DNA from: Hysterangium stoloniferum
Taxonomy: Eukaryota; Basidiomycota; Agaricomycetes; Hysterangiales; Hysterangiaceae
Direction: 5' to 3'
Assembly (NCBI GenBank): GCA_015178975.1
Contig: WHVD01000132.1
Span: 62,001-126,000 of the forward strand
Length of the DNA stretch: 64,000 nucleotides
Within the stretch, counting starts at the first letter, position 1; each line of letters opens with the position of its first letter. The translations under genes and the position numbers were made by a program. The notes beneath the pieces were generated by a model. That model was not told where the DNA came from and searched no databases. It saw nothing but the letters and a program-made list of their open reading frames with translations. Of the stretch, positions 55,581 through 64,000 are shown one piece after another.

Positions 55581-57479
55581 ATGACTATGGGCAAGAACCA
55601 AACACCTAGGTCTTCATCAGCTCCGAGTAGCTCCATGCCTTGTCAAAAATACGCTAACTTGGAACCACCCCGTAACGTCACTTTGAGGAAGTCTTCATCG
55701 ACTCTCCAAGGATCAACTCCTCCGGAGGATCCCTCCGGAGTAGTAGCTGGATTGTCAATGAAAATTCCCCCTGACCAACCTGAAGAATGCTCGTCACCTG
55801 GGCAGTTGAACGCCCCTGGAGCCAATGTTGAGCCTAGTCGAGCACCCACACCTGTTCTCAAGTTCCCTCCGAGACAGGTTATTCTTAAGCAGTTCCTCAG
55901 AGGTCATATGGTTTATGCTCAGCCCATTGACTTGCAATGGGATATGTACTACACCGATCGAATCTCCGAGGATCTGGTTACTCCCTTTGTGGAGGAGTAC
56001 AATACGGATTATCCCATTTTACCAGTGACTGTAGCAGTTTGGTTAGGTCATTACCAGGCAATCCTATCGGTGCAAGATTTATTCACGTGACCAGGGAACC
56101 TTGAGGACTTGACCCGATCGATTCCTGAATGGTCGAATGAGGTGACAACCGCTATGGAAGGAGGAAGAAGGATTCTCAAGCGGGAGGTGTTTTCTCTATT
56201 CCTTGAAGCACTTCATACGCATGATGATGTGTTGCAGATCCTGCACGTCCTGCTCGGCGGAGATCATGTTGTGCCTAAGGTTGACTACCAGTACATGTAC
56301 ATCCATATGTTGGAGGAGTCTCTCAATGGAGTCACGCCAAATCTGCCATTTGCATACTTCACTTTAAGGGGTTGGCTGAAGCAAAATCAAAGAAGACTCG
56401 ATAAGATGGTTTTAGAGGTACTCCTCCCCTATAATGACTCGATTCAGGTCCCCGATTCACCTATCTCCATGACTAATTCATTCGTTCGCAACCTAAATGG
56501 GTCTCCTGATACTCGTTTCCTATGTTCTCTCAACCATCCTGTGATATTGGAGGATTTTCCGCTGGACTTGAGGACGCAGGTGATAGAACGCCTTCAAGAA
56601 AAGAGGATTGAGGTCTGTGCTCCCTTTCATCAACCTCAGCCGCGTCGACTCCTGAACACGATGGAGATTGAGAGACAAATCACGATGGAACCCGGTCCCA
56701 CACCTTTTCAGGGAGATCCTCCCTCCCATTCTCTGCTGATCACTTCAAATCCCTTCTTGCCATCAGGAGGACCCCCTAGCGATTCATCCGGGAGTTCGAA
56801 TACTTCAGACCGAGGAGGGAACTCGGGACGTGGGGAGCGCCACAATGGAGTGCCTAATACCCCTTTTCGAACTCCAATATGGTCTCAAGCTAGCGTGCTT
56901 ATTGATGACTTACCTAAGGACAAGAAGATCACTCTTAACACCAACGACATCAAGATTAAATGGTCTGACCTCCCTGAATACGATGGAGCCCAATCCAAGG
57001 CCTTGGATTATATCATGGACATCATGAGTCTTGCGGAGGTATCAGACTCTTTGAGTGCGCTGTTAGGAGTTGCTCTGCCAAGACGACTCACGGGGAGTGC
57101 TAAGGTCTGGTGGAGCACCCTAGACCGTGAGCATCATACTGAATTCAGTCAATTTCATGGGTCATTTCTTTGGGGTATTGTGGAAGGATTGCTTGGAACT
57201 CGCTGGCATGAATCCTTGGCCTTAGAATGGGAAACCATGAAATTTCGACAAGCTGGTCACAATCGTGAGACACCCGTCCACTATATCCAGTGGAGAGTTA
57301 AACTCTATCATTTCCTGTACGGGTTCCACCAGGACAGAGGAGATGGGACATGCAGACTCATTCTCATGCTGCCTACGGAATGGCTCTACCTTCTTCAAGG
57401 ACAACCCATCGACGATATCATGAGTTTTCTATTCTGGAAAGTCCCTCTCACACTATCCAACTATGCCAAACTGCACTGA
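55581..57479 (+). pseudogene. Gypsy family H gag
   Basis: ATG 55581 (MTMGKNQTPRSSS). The first frame ends in TGA at 56088-56090; the second continues in the same frame (55581 and 56109 share frame) for over 450 residues. It holds a Ser/Pro-rich N-terminus, a long helical middle (ILKREVFSLFLEALHTHDDV), a Gly/Ser-rich linker (57-kb side 56760-56840) and the gag core SGSAKVWWSTLDREH-like text at 57080-57330. Apart from the one stop it is uninterrupted. Established role: capsid of the retroelement particle. Confidence 0.82.
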
Positions 57480-57966
57480 TGATTAGGATGGGATTATTGG
57501 CAACCATCTCATTAAGGAGCAGTCGGATTATGATGTTGATATTGAGCATGCCAGTGCTCAAGCTAATCTTGAAAAGTGCAATCCTCTATGTGACCCAGTT
57601 AGACTCAAGTTACAGTGGTCCTAGGACACAACTGGCTTACCCACTACAATCTGTTGATTGACTGGATAGCTAACAGTATAACATTCCACACTCCCATGGC
57701 AGCTGAGGCAACTGTACCCATCGGCACCCATGGCCTTCCCAGCACCTGCAGTCTCAAGGACTCTTGTGATCCCTATGGCATCCATGGCTTCCCCGGAACC
57801 CACAGCACCTCCATCTATTTCTCTAATTAATGCTGCAGCTTTTATTAGGGCTACAAAAATGGATGGGTCCCAGGCATTCACTATCAACTTAAAAATTGAT
57901 GAAGCAACTGGTCATTTTTCAACCCTGGTATCCACATCTGAGCAAGCTGCTGACCTAGAAGGCATC
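57480..57966 (+). pseudogene. Gypsy family H protease and pol start, truncated
   Basis: With frame changes: VVLGHNWLTHYNLLIDW and SITF (retropepsin C-terminal motif, 57610-57690), then PPSISLINAAAFIRATKMDG and QAFTINLKIDEATGH (57800-57910), the link before reverse transcriptase. It ends at about 57966, where the duplicated iminopeptidase segment begins in opposite orientation. Confidence 0.75.
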
Positions 57967-58058
57967 CTGGAGAAACTCGTACCACATCTTGCAAGGTTTT
58001 CCTACAGGAAATTCAGCCTTGCCCTCAGTGACTTTCACGAGGGGTATCGTGGGTGATG
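57967..58058 (-). pseudogene. Proline iminopeptidase 5' fragment
   Basis: Minus strand reads PLVKVTEGKAEFPVGKPCKMWYE, the counterpart of PLANVTEGEAEFYVVATGKH at 63651. The start codon is ATA instead of ATG. Only the first about 30 codons survive before the gypsy joint. Confidence 0.75.
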
Positions 58059-58090
58059 TTGATACTCACTGTTGAGACTCATTCATACTG

Positions 58091-58285
58091 CTACTTATAG
58101 CGTGCATTCAGATATAACACGGCCATACCGATGTCTTTGAGCCGTTTCTCATCAAATCTCATCACCCCACAGTCGCAGCTTACTATTGATGCATGTGCAC
58201 CCCAAGTAGGAGTGGAAAGCCAAAGGGTCTCTTGAGCCTCTTCACAGCATGGTTTATCATCTAGGTGATTTGGACAATGGTTCAT
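58091..58285 (-). CDS. Conserved 64-codon ORF upstream of the iminopeptidase, copy 1
   Basis: MNHCPNHLDDKPCCEEAQET, ending DIGMAVLYLNARYK. The copy at 63413-63604 keeps the frame, start, stop and Cys pattern despite many base changes and one 3-bp length difference. It may be an upstream ORF or a small gene; no known family. Confidence 0.4.
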   Translation of the reverse strand: MNHCPNHLDDKPCCEEAQETLWLSTPTWGAHASIVSCDCGVMRFDEKRLKDIGMAVLYLNARYK

Positions 58286-58508
58286 TGTCCAGTTTCTCTG
58301 GAGGAAGCATGTTACTCAGCATGGTGGAACAGGTCCACTCCCTTTTCCCCCATTTAATCTTGCCCATTGTATAATGTAGCCACGTTAGAGTTGTATGTAT
58401 TGTAGCGCTCGATGCATCTTCCCCCATCTTGTTTCTGCCCATCTCCCAACTAGAGAGTCTCTAAATACCTCAAGTTCGGTTTCTTGTTTGCACCTAGTCA
58501 AATTTGTA

Positions 58509-59166
58509 TGGCAACGTTTGGAAGAAATGAAGTCACAATTCCTAAACCACCAACTGTTCCCCCACCTCCTGCCAATCCGAAAGGGAAAGGAAAAGCTCCA
58601 GCCATGAACATAAACCACACTTCACAGCCATCAAGTTGCCCCAGAATCTGAACTCCCCCCATTCATTTTCTACCTCTGGTCCATTTGCTGAGCCAGAAGC
58701 AACTACAGTTACAATGCCACAAAGTACTAAAGAAATGGGTTACAATACAAGCGTTCCACAGCTGCTTCATAATGAGGCATCGACCTCATCCCTGCTGATG
58801 CCATACAGCAAAGGAATTGGCTTATGTGCCACCTCAACAGAATTCTCACCCTCATCCACCACACCCACCCACCCTGCTTGCACACCCACACACAGCCTCA
58901 GCCACCTTCTACATTTCAGGTCATGCCACCTCAGCAGCCCTTCACATTCACTGTCCCAACTTTGGGACTGCAGCAAGATTCTGGTCTGGGTATGCAGCAA
59001 TTCCCAGGATCATTCATGCCACCCCCTGCCAGGTCTAATGGATCTGGTGCATCATCTTTGCTCACATTATTCCCTGAAATTGATGAATTGATGCTACTGG
59101 AAATTGTTCAGCATTCCTTGTTAGATTATATAATACCAACCATTGTTCCAACTGGGTCCATATGGT
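58509..59166 (+). pseudogene. Pro/Gln-rich gene Z, copy 1
   Basis: ATG 58509 (MATFGRNEVTIPKPPTVPPP), a Pro/Lys linker ANPKGKGKAPA, then a 2-bp loss relative to copy 2 breaks the frame near 58617. Coding text resumes: STFQVMPPQQPFTFTVPTLG, LGMQQFPGSFMPPPARSNGS, LLTLFPEIDELMLLEIVQHS to about 59166. Copy 2 starts at 63188 on the minus strand. Divergent from the iminopeptidase fragment in both copies. Disordered, transcription-factor-like composition; function unknown. Confidence 0.5.
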
Positions 59167-59317
59167 GATTCAATTCATTAACTTCAAGAAGATCACTGGA
59201 TGTAAAGGTCTGTTTGTTAGTACTTATGTGTCATCTAAACAAGATGTCAGAATACAGTCTCAAAACGTTTATCATGAACGGAAGCTTACCAGAGTTTCGG
59301 TAGGGCTGATAACCATG

Positions 59318-59668
59318 CTACACTCTGAGACTGACACAGAGGGGTGCTGGAGATGAACAACCAGTACGAAAAATCACGGTACGGGAGCGAGAGAAACTTA
59401 CAGTTACATCGGTGCAGGGCCTCCATTCACCAGATTTTAGGCATACCAGCTGATCCAGTCCGAGGTAGGCTGCTAACAGAGCTGTAGCGGGAGGGCGGGG
59501 TCGAAGCCAGGAAAGCCCTACGAAATTGGAGTCAGTAACCTGATATTGATATCCTGCAAACAAATATATAGGTGTATAGTGGTGTTAGTCTCTAACTTAC
59601 GCAATATATAGGATAATAGACAACTCACTGGGTGTTAATTTGAACATTCCTGAAGGTCCACCATCCAA
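59318..59668 (-). pseudogene. Gene Y, copy 2
   Basis: Exon 2 (59554 down to 59318) reads GYQYQVTDSNFVGLSWLRP, RPPATALLAAYLGLDQLVCL and CTDVTVSFSRSRTVIF without interruption. The intron before it has TTTGCAG and GTGAGTTG borders. Exon 1 (from 59668, MVDLQECSN-stop) has lost one A, so the frame fails. Confidence 0.45.
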
Positions 59669-59691
59669 TCTTGAGTCAGCTCAGTACTATG

Positions 59692-60054
59692 TCGAATTCC
59701 CGGAAGTGGGCGGTAACGCAGTCGTGCCTCGGTTACGGTACTGAAAACATTGTGTTAGACGAGACCAAAACAAATGAGAATGCTACGTACTTCAGCAGTC
59801 AGGAATTGCAAGTAAGGTCTTGTGTAGATGCCCCGTTGCACCAAGCCGCTGAAAGACGAAGACAGAGGGAAGATAACGGTAGAAAAGACTACCACGGTTT
59901 AAGAGGTGGACGTACGGTTAATTATCCACCACGCAGCACCCCCTCACTGACGTCTCAAGCACTTGCACAGCAGGTATTCGCCCTAGGAAACTCTGAAGAC
60001 ACAATACTCACACAACAGACACAGCTGAACGATAATGGATATCGACAGAGATGA
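59692..60054 (+). pseudogene. Gene X, copy 2
   Basis: ATG 59692 (MSNSRKWAVTQSCLGYG) to QLNDNGYRQR-stop. It keeps the frame throughout and carries a 15-bp in-frame insertion (YFSSQ) relative to copy 1. Similarity to copy 1 ends just after the stop, so its 3' exons are replaced by other sequence. Confidence 0.45.
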
Positions 60055-60075
60055 TAGAACAACGCACCCCGTTCT

Positions 60076-60954
60076 CAAAGATCCAACCCAGAACCAACAG
60101 AGTGACCCCACTAGCAGATGAACCAGAGAAATGGATGAAAAGAAAGAAGTAAAAATATCCAAAGAAAGAAGGAGGAGAACTGGAATAGAAAGAATTATGT
60201 CCGGCCGCTGCCACTACTCCTCGTTCGCCGGTGCCCCAACGTTTCGTCTGCCGCTGCCTCCCATCTTGCCCCTGATTAATCGGCTTACTTCTCTTTCCGC
60301 CGTCGGTTGCGTTGCGGTGGAGGCGCAGGCCGAGGCAATGGTTCCATCCGAGCAGCTAGAGGTCCGCCAAGTGTCTTTCCCAACGTTGCGGTTGGTTGTT
60401 GGTCATGCGGAACTCGTTTTCCGACCTGTTGCCACCCCAGTTCAGGCGTAAGTGCTCTCGCACCGAGGCATTCGCCACTTGCCTAGATGATAACAGGTGA
60501 GTATAATCGCCAAAATTAATGACACGAAATTGTACTTGTCTAACCGTGTCGGCGGTTCTCCTCTGTTATTGAAGGCCTTGTCTTGTCTCGCCTTTCTCTT
60601 TCCCTCGTAATGGGGTTGAGGTGTTAACGAGGTATGTGTGAAACGCTTTTACTGCTAAGAAGTCAATGTTAGTTGGTGTAAGAAATATAACCGATGAGAC
60701 TCACCTGTACCCCGAAGACGTTCCCCGCCGCAGAGGACGGATTGTTTGAGGGAACCATCACCATGTCCCTTATACCGGCGCTGGTTCATCAGGTTGTGCA
60801 TTGATGCAGGTGACCCATCGGATTTGGCTTCGTCCCGGACGCCTGGGATGTCCATCGGTCGGAGACCTTGTGCTTAGTGTGACTTTAGGAGCTGCGGCCG
60901 CTAGGGTGGTCGTCAGTTTTGCGTTTCATGTAGTATTGAAATAGGTCACAACTA
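60076..60954. other. Unassigned GC-richer region with exon-like frames
   Basis: Plus frame 60131-60451 and minus frame 60855-60655 (MDIPGVRDEAKSDGSPASMH followed by a GTGAGT donor at 60704) may be exon pieces. I could not decide the strand or family. Confidence 0.25.
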
Positions 60955-61540
60955 ACGAGGTATTTCTTGATATTTGAAGTCATGGAAGTCAGCAGGCGAA
61001 GACTTTGCCCTCGGCACAGGATCCAGGCTGCTCATCAGGTCGTCCGGCAGGCTCACCGTGCCCAGTACCGTCATGTGAGGGCAGATCCTGAATTTAATGA
61101 AAGTTAAGGACGTATGAGAGAAACCTGCGTACTAGATGATGAGCCGCCCCAGATGCCCCTATACGACGTGTCTGCATAGACTTCTATGTTTGCACAAAAT
61201 ATTAATTTCATCAATGACACATTAGGATAAAAGAGTAAATACCTTGTCCTTATCCATGATTATTGATCCCTTCACTGTCCATCGCGGTGGGGGTAGCGCT
61301 AGCGTGCGGGGGGTCAAGTTGGCAAGATACAGCATGGTGAACGAATGGGAGAACCGGAAGCAACGCTGTCACAGGCATATCTGCAATTATCGCGGATTTT
61401 GATGAGTTTTTGTAGATCCGCGCGAAGGAATGAAGTGTACGAACCAAATGCTGGAGACAGGTCCGCCTGCGTGCTCGCGCCGGCCAACACTTTCTGATCA
61501 GTGGCTTCATCGTCGTCATCGATGAAGGAAGATTCTGTGA
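60955..61540 (-). pseudogene. Unknown minus-strand gene, exon pieces
   Basis: Exon-like text DDDDEATDQKVLAGASTQAD and LSPAFGSYTSFLRADLQKLI at 61540-61390, and a last exon RICPHMTVLGTVSLPDDLMS, DPVPRAKSSPADFHDFKYQE ending in a stop near 60956. Not recognised. It may belong to the same gene as 61567-62952. Confidence 0.35.
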
Positions 61541-61566
61541 ATAGTAGGATGGTTAATTAATATATT

Positions 61567-62430
61567 ATGAAAAATAAAAATAAACGACACGAAACCGGTA
61601 CCATATACTCCGATCCATCATCACCGGCAGTCCGTGACTTGGGGTGGATGGTGGTATTCGCCTTGGGACTGATTTGGGGATGGAACGTCTCATCGTTGGG
61701 TCCTCAAATTAATTCAAGTAAGTATATGATGACATTAATTAAACGAGGTCGGACAAACCTTGCACAATGCGCTTGGCGAATGATCCCGTCAACAGCGATC
61801 CATCTAACATGAGAGGGCCATACTCTCTAAGATCGACCCCCTTCCCCTTTTCTTCCCCCAGATACGCGGGGAATAGTCCAAATCGTCATCGGCGCCATTG
61901 ATGTTACCGTCATCCACATCCACAATATGATGACCGGCAGTTTGTGACTTGGGGCGGATGGTGGTATTCGCCTTGGGAACGATGTGGGGATGGAACGACC
62001 CAGCATAGTATATGATGACATTAATTACACGACGTTCGGAAAAACCTTGCACAATGCGCTGGGAGAATGATCCCGTGAACAGCGATCCATCCAGCATGAG
62101 GGGGCCATACTCTCTAAGGTCGACTCCCTTTCCCTCGTCTTCCCACAAGATACGTGGGGTAGAGTCGGGATCCACGTCGGTGCCCAAGACGTTACCGCCA
62201 TCCACAGCGGGTGAATTATCAGCCGCACCCTCGACGTTACCTTCATCCACAGCGGGTGCGTGATCAGCCGCGTTGATGCCCTCGACGTTGTCAGCCGGTG
62301 CGTGATCAGCCGCGCGCTCACGCCTGACGTGCACATTTTGAAGACGAGAGTGTACATATACATGATGGCGCCGAGCAGCGTGAATACCAGAGCAATATAT
62401 ATCAAGGCAATACACGCATCGCCGATCACC
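61567..62430 (-). pseudogene. Unknown gene with duplicated exon and a membrane segment
   Basis: Minus strand: a hydrophobic segment GDACIALIYIALVFTLLGAI (about 62420-62360), probably a transmembrane helix; then acidic repeats (AADHAPAVDEGNVEG-like, 62300-62200), then YGPLMLDGSLFTGSFSQRIV and HIVPKANTTIRPKSQTAGHH. The last part is duplicated: 61610-61890 and 61925-62175 are similar tandem units of about 315 bp. Frames change between pieces. Family unknown. Confidence 0.35.
61610..62175. repeat. Tandem duplication, about 315-bp period
   Basis: 61610-61890 and 61925-62175 share GTGACTTGGGG-GGATGGTGGTATTCGCC, CCTTGCACAATGCGCT, GAATGATCCCGT and CCATACTCTCTAAG. Confidence 0.8.
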
Positions 62431-62449
62431 GCAGCATGTCTAGAAAATC

Positions 62450-62952
62450 ATTGTCAAGTATCTCACTATTCATCGCTGCATATAACACTGACCGTTGCTT
62501 GAGCTCACGGGAGATCATCTCCTTGATTGTGTACATGCAGCGCGAGTGGCAAGTGCGGGACGCGGCTGAGTCTGCCTTTGATTGGCTTGCTCATCAACAC
62601 CGTTGCAAGGTTGCCTTTTGAGAATGGATGCAATCAGACGGGAACACAACCGGTAAGTGACAACATAGCAGGCAGCAATAAGAGCCACCGCCACTCACAC
62701 ATCGTTGTAGCAAACCAAATACAAGGAGCGTTTCATGTCACTCATGGGAAGCCAATTGAATTATGCCACAGTCTGCTGCAGGTTCAACTTGAGGTTTGCG
62801 AATAACTTGAATCCTGTGACGGCAGCCGCGAAGGGACTAAAACCCCTGTTGAAGCTCGGGAGCTGGTAGCTGAGTAATATAGACATATCTGTCAGTATAT
62901 CCAACACCTTGAACTGGGTATCCGAGATGTAGTGGTGAAGGATGGCTGACAC
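62450..62952 (-). pseudogene. Unknown gene, exons homologous to 30916-31111
   Basis: Exon 1 text MSAILHHYISDTQFKVLDIL, LTDMSILLSYQLPSFNRGFS, a TAA-type stop near 62763, then WLPMSDMK and a GTGAGTGG donor near 62695. A later exon-like piece reads CMYTIKEMISRELKQRSVLY and AAMNSEILDNDFLDMLR (about 62540-62440) and runs into the membrane segment of the previous entry. Likely one decayed membrane-protein gene. Confidence 0.4.
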
Positions 62953-63017
62953 GAATCTTTGCGAGGCGGTGCTCCCTAGCCTCCCTAGACTCCCTAGATC
63001 AATAGTAAGCTTTTATA

Positions 63018-63188
63018 CTAAGAGGGGGGGGGGGGGGGTTCAGATTCTGGGGCAACTTGATGGCTGTGAAGTGTGTGGTTCAAGTGTTGCACGACAGGAG
63101 CTTTTGCTTTCCCTTTCGGATTGGCAGGAGGTGGGGTAACAGTTGGTAGTTTAGGAATTGTGACTTCATTTCTTCTAAACGCTGCCAT
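63018..63188 (-). pseudogene. Pro-rich gene Z, copy 2 (5' end only)
   Basis: ATG 63188 (MAAFRRNEVTIPKLPTVTPP), ANPKGKAKAP, HSHQVAPESEPPPPP. It ends in the G/C run and then unrelated sequence, so only the first about 55 codons are present. Confidence 0.45.
63024..63038 (+). repeat. 15-G homopolymer
   Basis: Uninterrupted run of 15 G; in minus sense it is the poly-Pro end of gene Z copy 2. The other copy has only six C at this place. Confidence 0.95.
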
Positions 63189-63412
63189 ACAAATATGACT
63201 AGGTGTAAACAAGAAACCAAACTCGAAGTCTCTATCTAGTGGGGAGGTGGGAGGAAAATAGATGTGGGAACACACATCGAGTGCTATAATACATACGACT
63301 CTAATGTGGCTATATAATACAATGGCCAAGACGAGAAGAAAGCAAAGGGGGAAAAGGGAGTGGACCTGTTCCACCGTGCTGAGTCACATGCCTTCCCCAC
63401 AGAAACTGGACA

Positions 63413-63604
63413 ATGAACCATTGTCCAAAAAGGCTAGATGATAAACCATGTTGTGGAGAGGCTCAAGAGACCCTTGGGCTTTCCGCTCCTACTTGGGGTG
63501 CTCGTGAAATAGTAAGCTGCGACTATGGGTTGATGAAATTTGGTGAAAAACGGCTCAAAGACATCGGTACGGCCATGTTATATCCGAATGCACGCTATAA
63601 GTAG
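63413..63604 (+). CDS. Conserved 63-codon ORF upstream of the iminopeptidase, copy 2
   Basis: MNHCPKRLDDKPCCGEAQET to AMLYPNARYK-stop, 43 bp before the iminopeptidase ATG. See copy 1 at 58285. If transcribed with the downstream gene it would be an upstream ORF; it could also be a small protein. Confidence 0.4.
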   Translation: MNHCPKRLDDKPCCGEAQETLGLSAPTWGAREIVSCDYGLMKFGEKRLKDIGTAMLYPNARYK

Positions 63605-63647
63605 CAGTGTGAATGAATCTCAACAGCGATTATAAACATCACCCACG

Positions 63648-64000
63648 ATGCCCCTCGCGAACGTCACTGAGGGCGAGGCTGAATTTTATGTCGTAGCTAC
63701 AGGCAAACATTGCAAGACGTGGTACAAAGTCGTTGGCGATCTGGGTTCCAAACAACGTACTTTGGAAACTCTTCACGGTGGTCCAGGTGACAACCACGAA
63801 TACCTCCTCGTGTTCACCACCCTCGTCTCATCGCACGGAATACCTGTCATATTTAAGGACAAGATTGGAAGTGGGTCGTTGATGCATCTCCAAGTGAAGA
63901 AGGGTGATGGCACCTTCTGGACCGAGCAGGTGTTTTGTCATGAGTTAAATCACCTTGATCGGCATCTAGGTATCCATGATGACTTTGATATACTGGGACA
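63648..64000 (+). CDS. Proline iminopeptidase-like alpha/beta hydrolase (partial, runs off the window)
   Basis: ATG 63648 (MPLANVTEGEAEFYVVATGK). The family's oxyanion motif HGGPG appears in TLHGGPGDNHEYLL, followed by GIPVIFKDKIGSG (family D-Q-x-G-x-G-x-S region, with K for Q), FWTEQVF and HLGIHDDFDILG just before the expected nucleophile elbow G-x-S-W-G-G, which lies beyond the edge. No stop, frame change or intron in the first 117 codons. Established role: removal of N-terminal proline or amide hydrolysis, cytosolic, secreted in some fungi. The upstream region is duplicated in inverse orientation at 58 kb. Confidence 0.85.
   Translation, partial: MPLANVTEGEAEFYVVATGKHCKTWYKVVGDLGSKQRTLETLHGGPGDNHEYLLVFTTLVSSHGIPVIFKDKIGSGSLMHLQVKKGDGTFWTEQVFCHELNHLDRHLGIHDDFDILG

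Larger units (their letters stand above)
57967..58660. repeat. Inverted segmental duplicate of 63020-63725
   Basis: Order in both copies: start of gene Z, intergenic region with the 64-codon ORF, start of the iminopeptidase. The two copies face each other across about 4.4 kb. Similarity is roughly 80-85 percent by eye. Confidence 0.85.
59197..60075. repeat. Inverted segmental duplicate of 46840-47733
   Basis: Runs from GTCTGTTTGTTAGTACTTAT to CAACGCACCCC in both copies. It includes the first parts of genes X and Y. Similarity about 80-85 percent by eye. Confidence 0.85.

Overview
This window looks like a transposon-crowded stretch of a basidiomycete genome, most probably an Agaricomycete. 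I infer this from GT..AG introns of about 45-80 bp in every convincing gene, from gypsy retroelements of the chromovirus type (integrase with a C-terminal chromodomain), from a multi-exon hAT transposase, from a fungal-type tyrosine recombinase, and from a protein kinase-like family I associate with mushroom-forming fungi. There are no operons and no bacterial signals. No database search was possible, so all identities come from motif reading.

Layout. 1-1.6 kb: two diverged tandem copies of an exon-bearing relic. 3.0-3.8 kb: Helitron Rep relic. 4.9-6.5 kb: Tc1/mariner element. 6.5-16 kb: a deep nest of gypsy elements holding three solo LTRs with perfect target duplications and a second Tc1 element. 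17-19.3 kb: LTR remains and a tRNA-derived SINE. 19.8-23.6 kb: two host-type genes, a five-exon protein kinase-like gene (minus) and a cysteine-pair zinc-finger-like gene (plus). 25.6-28.5 kb: a kinase-paralogue remnant holding a complete 1.08-kb TRIM-like LTR element, then LTR fragments and half a Tc1 element. 29.6-31.1 kb: tyrosine-recombinase relic with hairpin-bearing direct repeats. 31.6-34.4 kb: MITE and LTR pieces. 35.3-38.3 kb: a gene with an uncharacterised N-terminal part, a HAD-like domain and, in the same frame after one stop, a casein-kinase-1-like domain. 39.2-44.4 kb: an hAT element split by a solo LTR. 44.7-46.2 kb: decaying host gene with a Gly/Arg-rich tail, then a 317-bp near-perfect palindrome. 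46.6-47.7 kb and 57.9-63.7 kb: segments present as inverted duplicates of each other or of other parts of the window. 49.1-52.1 kb and 55.0-58.0 kb: two gypsy 5' halves. 52.7-55.0 kb: tandem exon/intron units leading into a gene with a GGSAA minisatellite. The window ends inside an apparently intact proline iminopeptidase gene.

How it works together. Most of the DNA is mobile-element debris. Six LTR copies are solo LTRs with matching or near-matching 5-bp target duplications, so LTR-LTR recombination has been active. Many in-frame stops are TGA where the family is expected to have arginine, which fits CGA-to-TGA decay by CpG deamination or a RIP-like process. The genes most likely to be functional are the kinase-like gene at 19.8-21.4 kb, possibly the zinc-finger-like gene beside it, and the iminopeptidase at the right edge.
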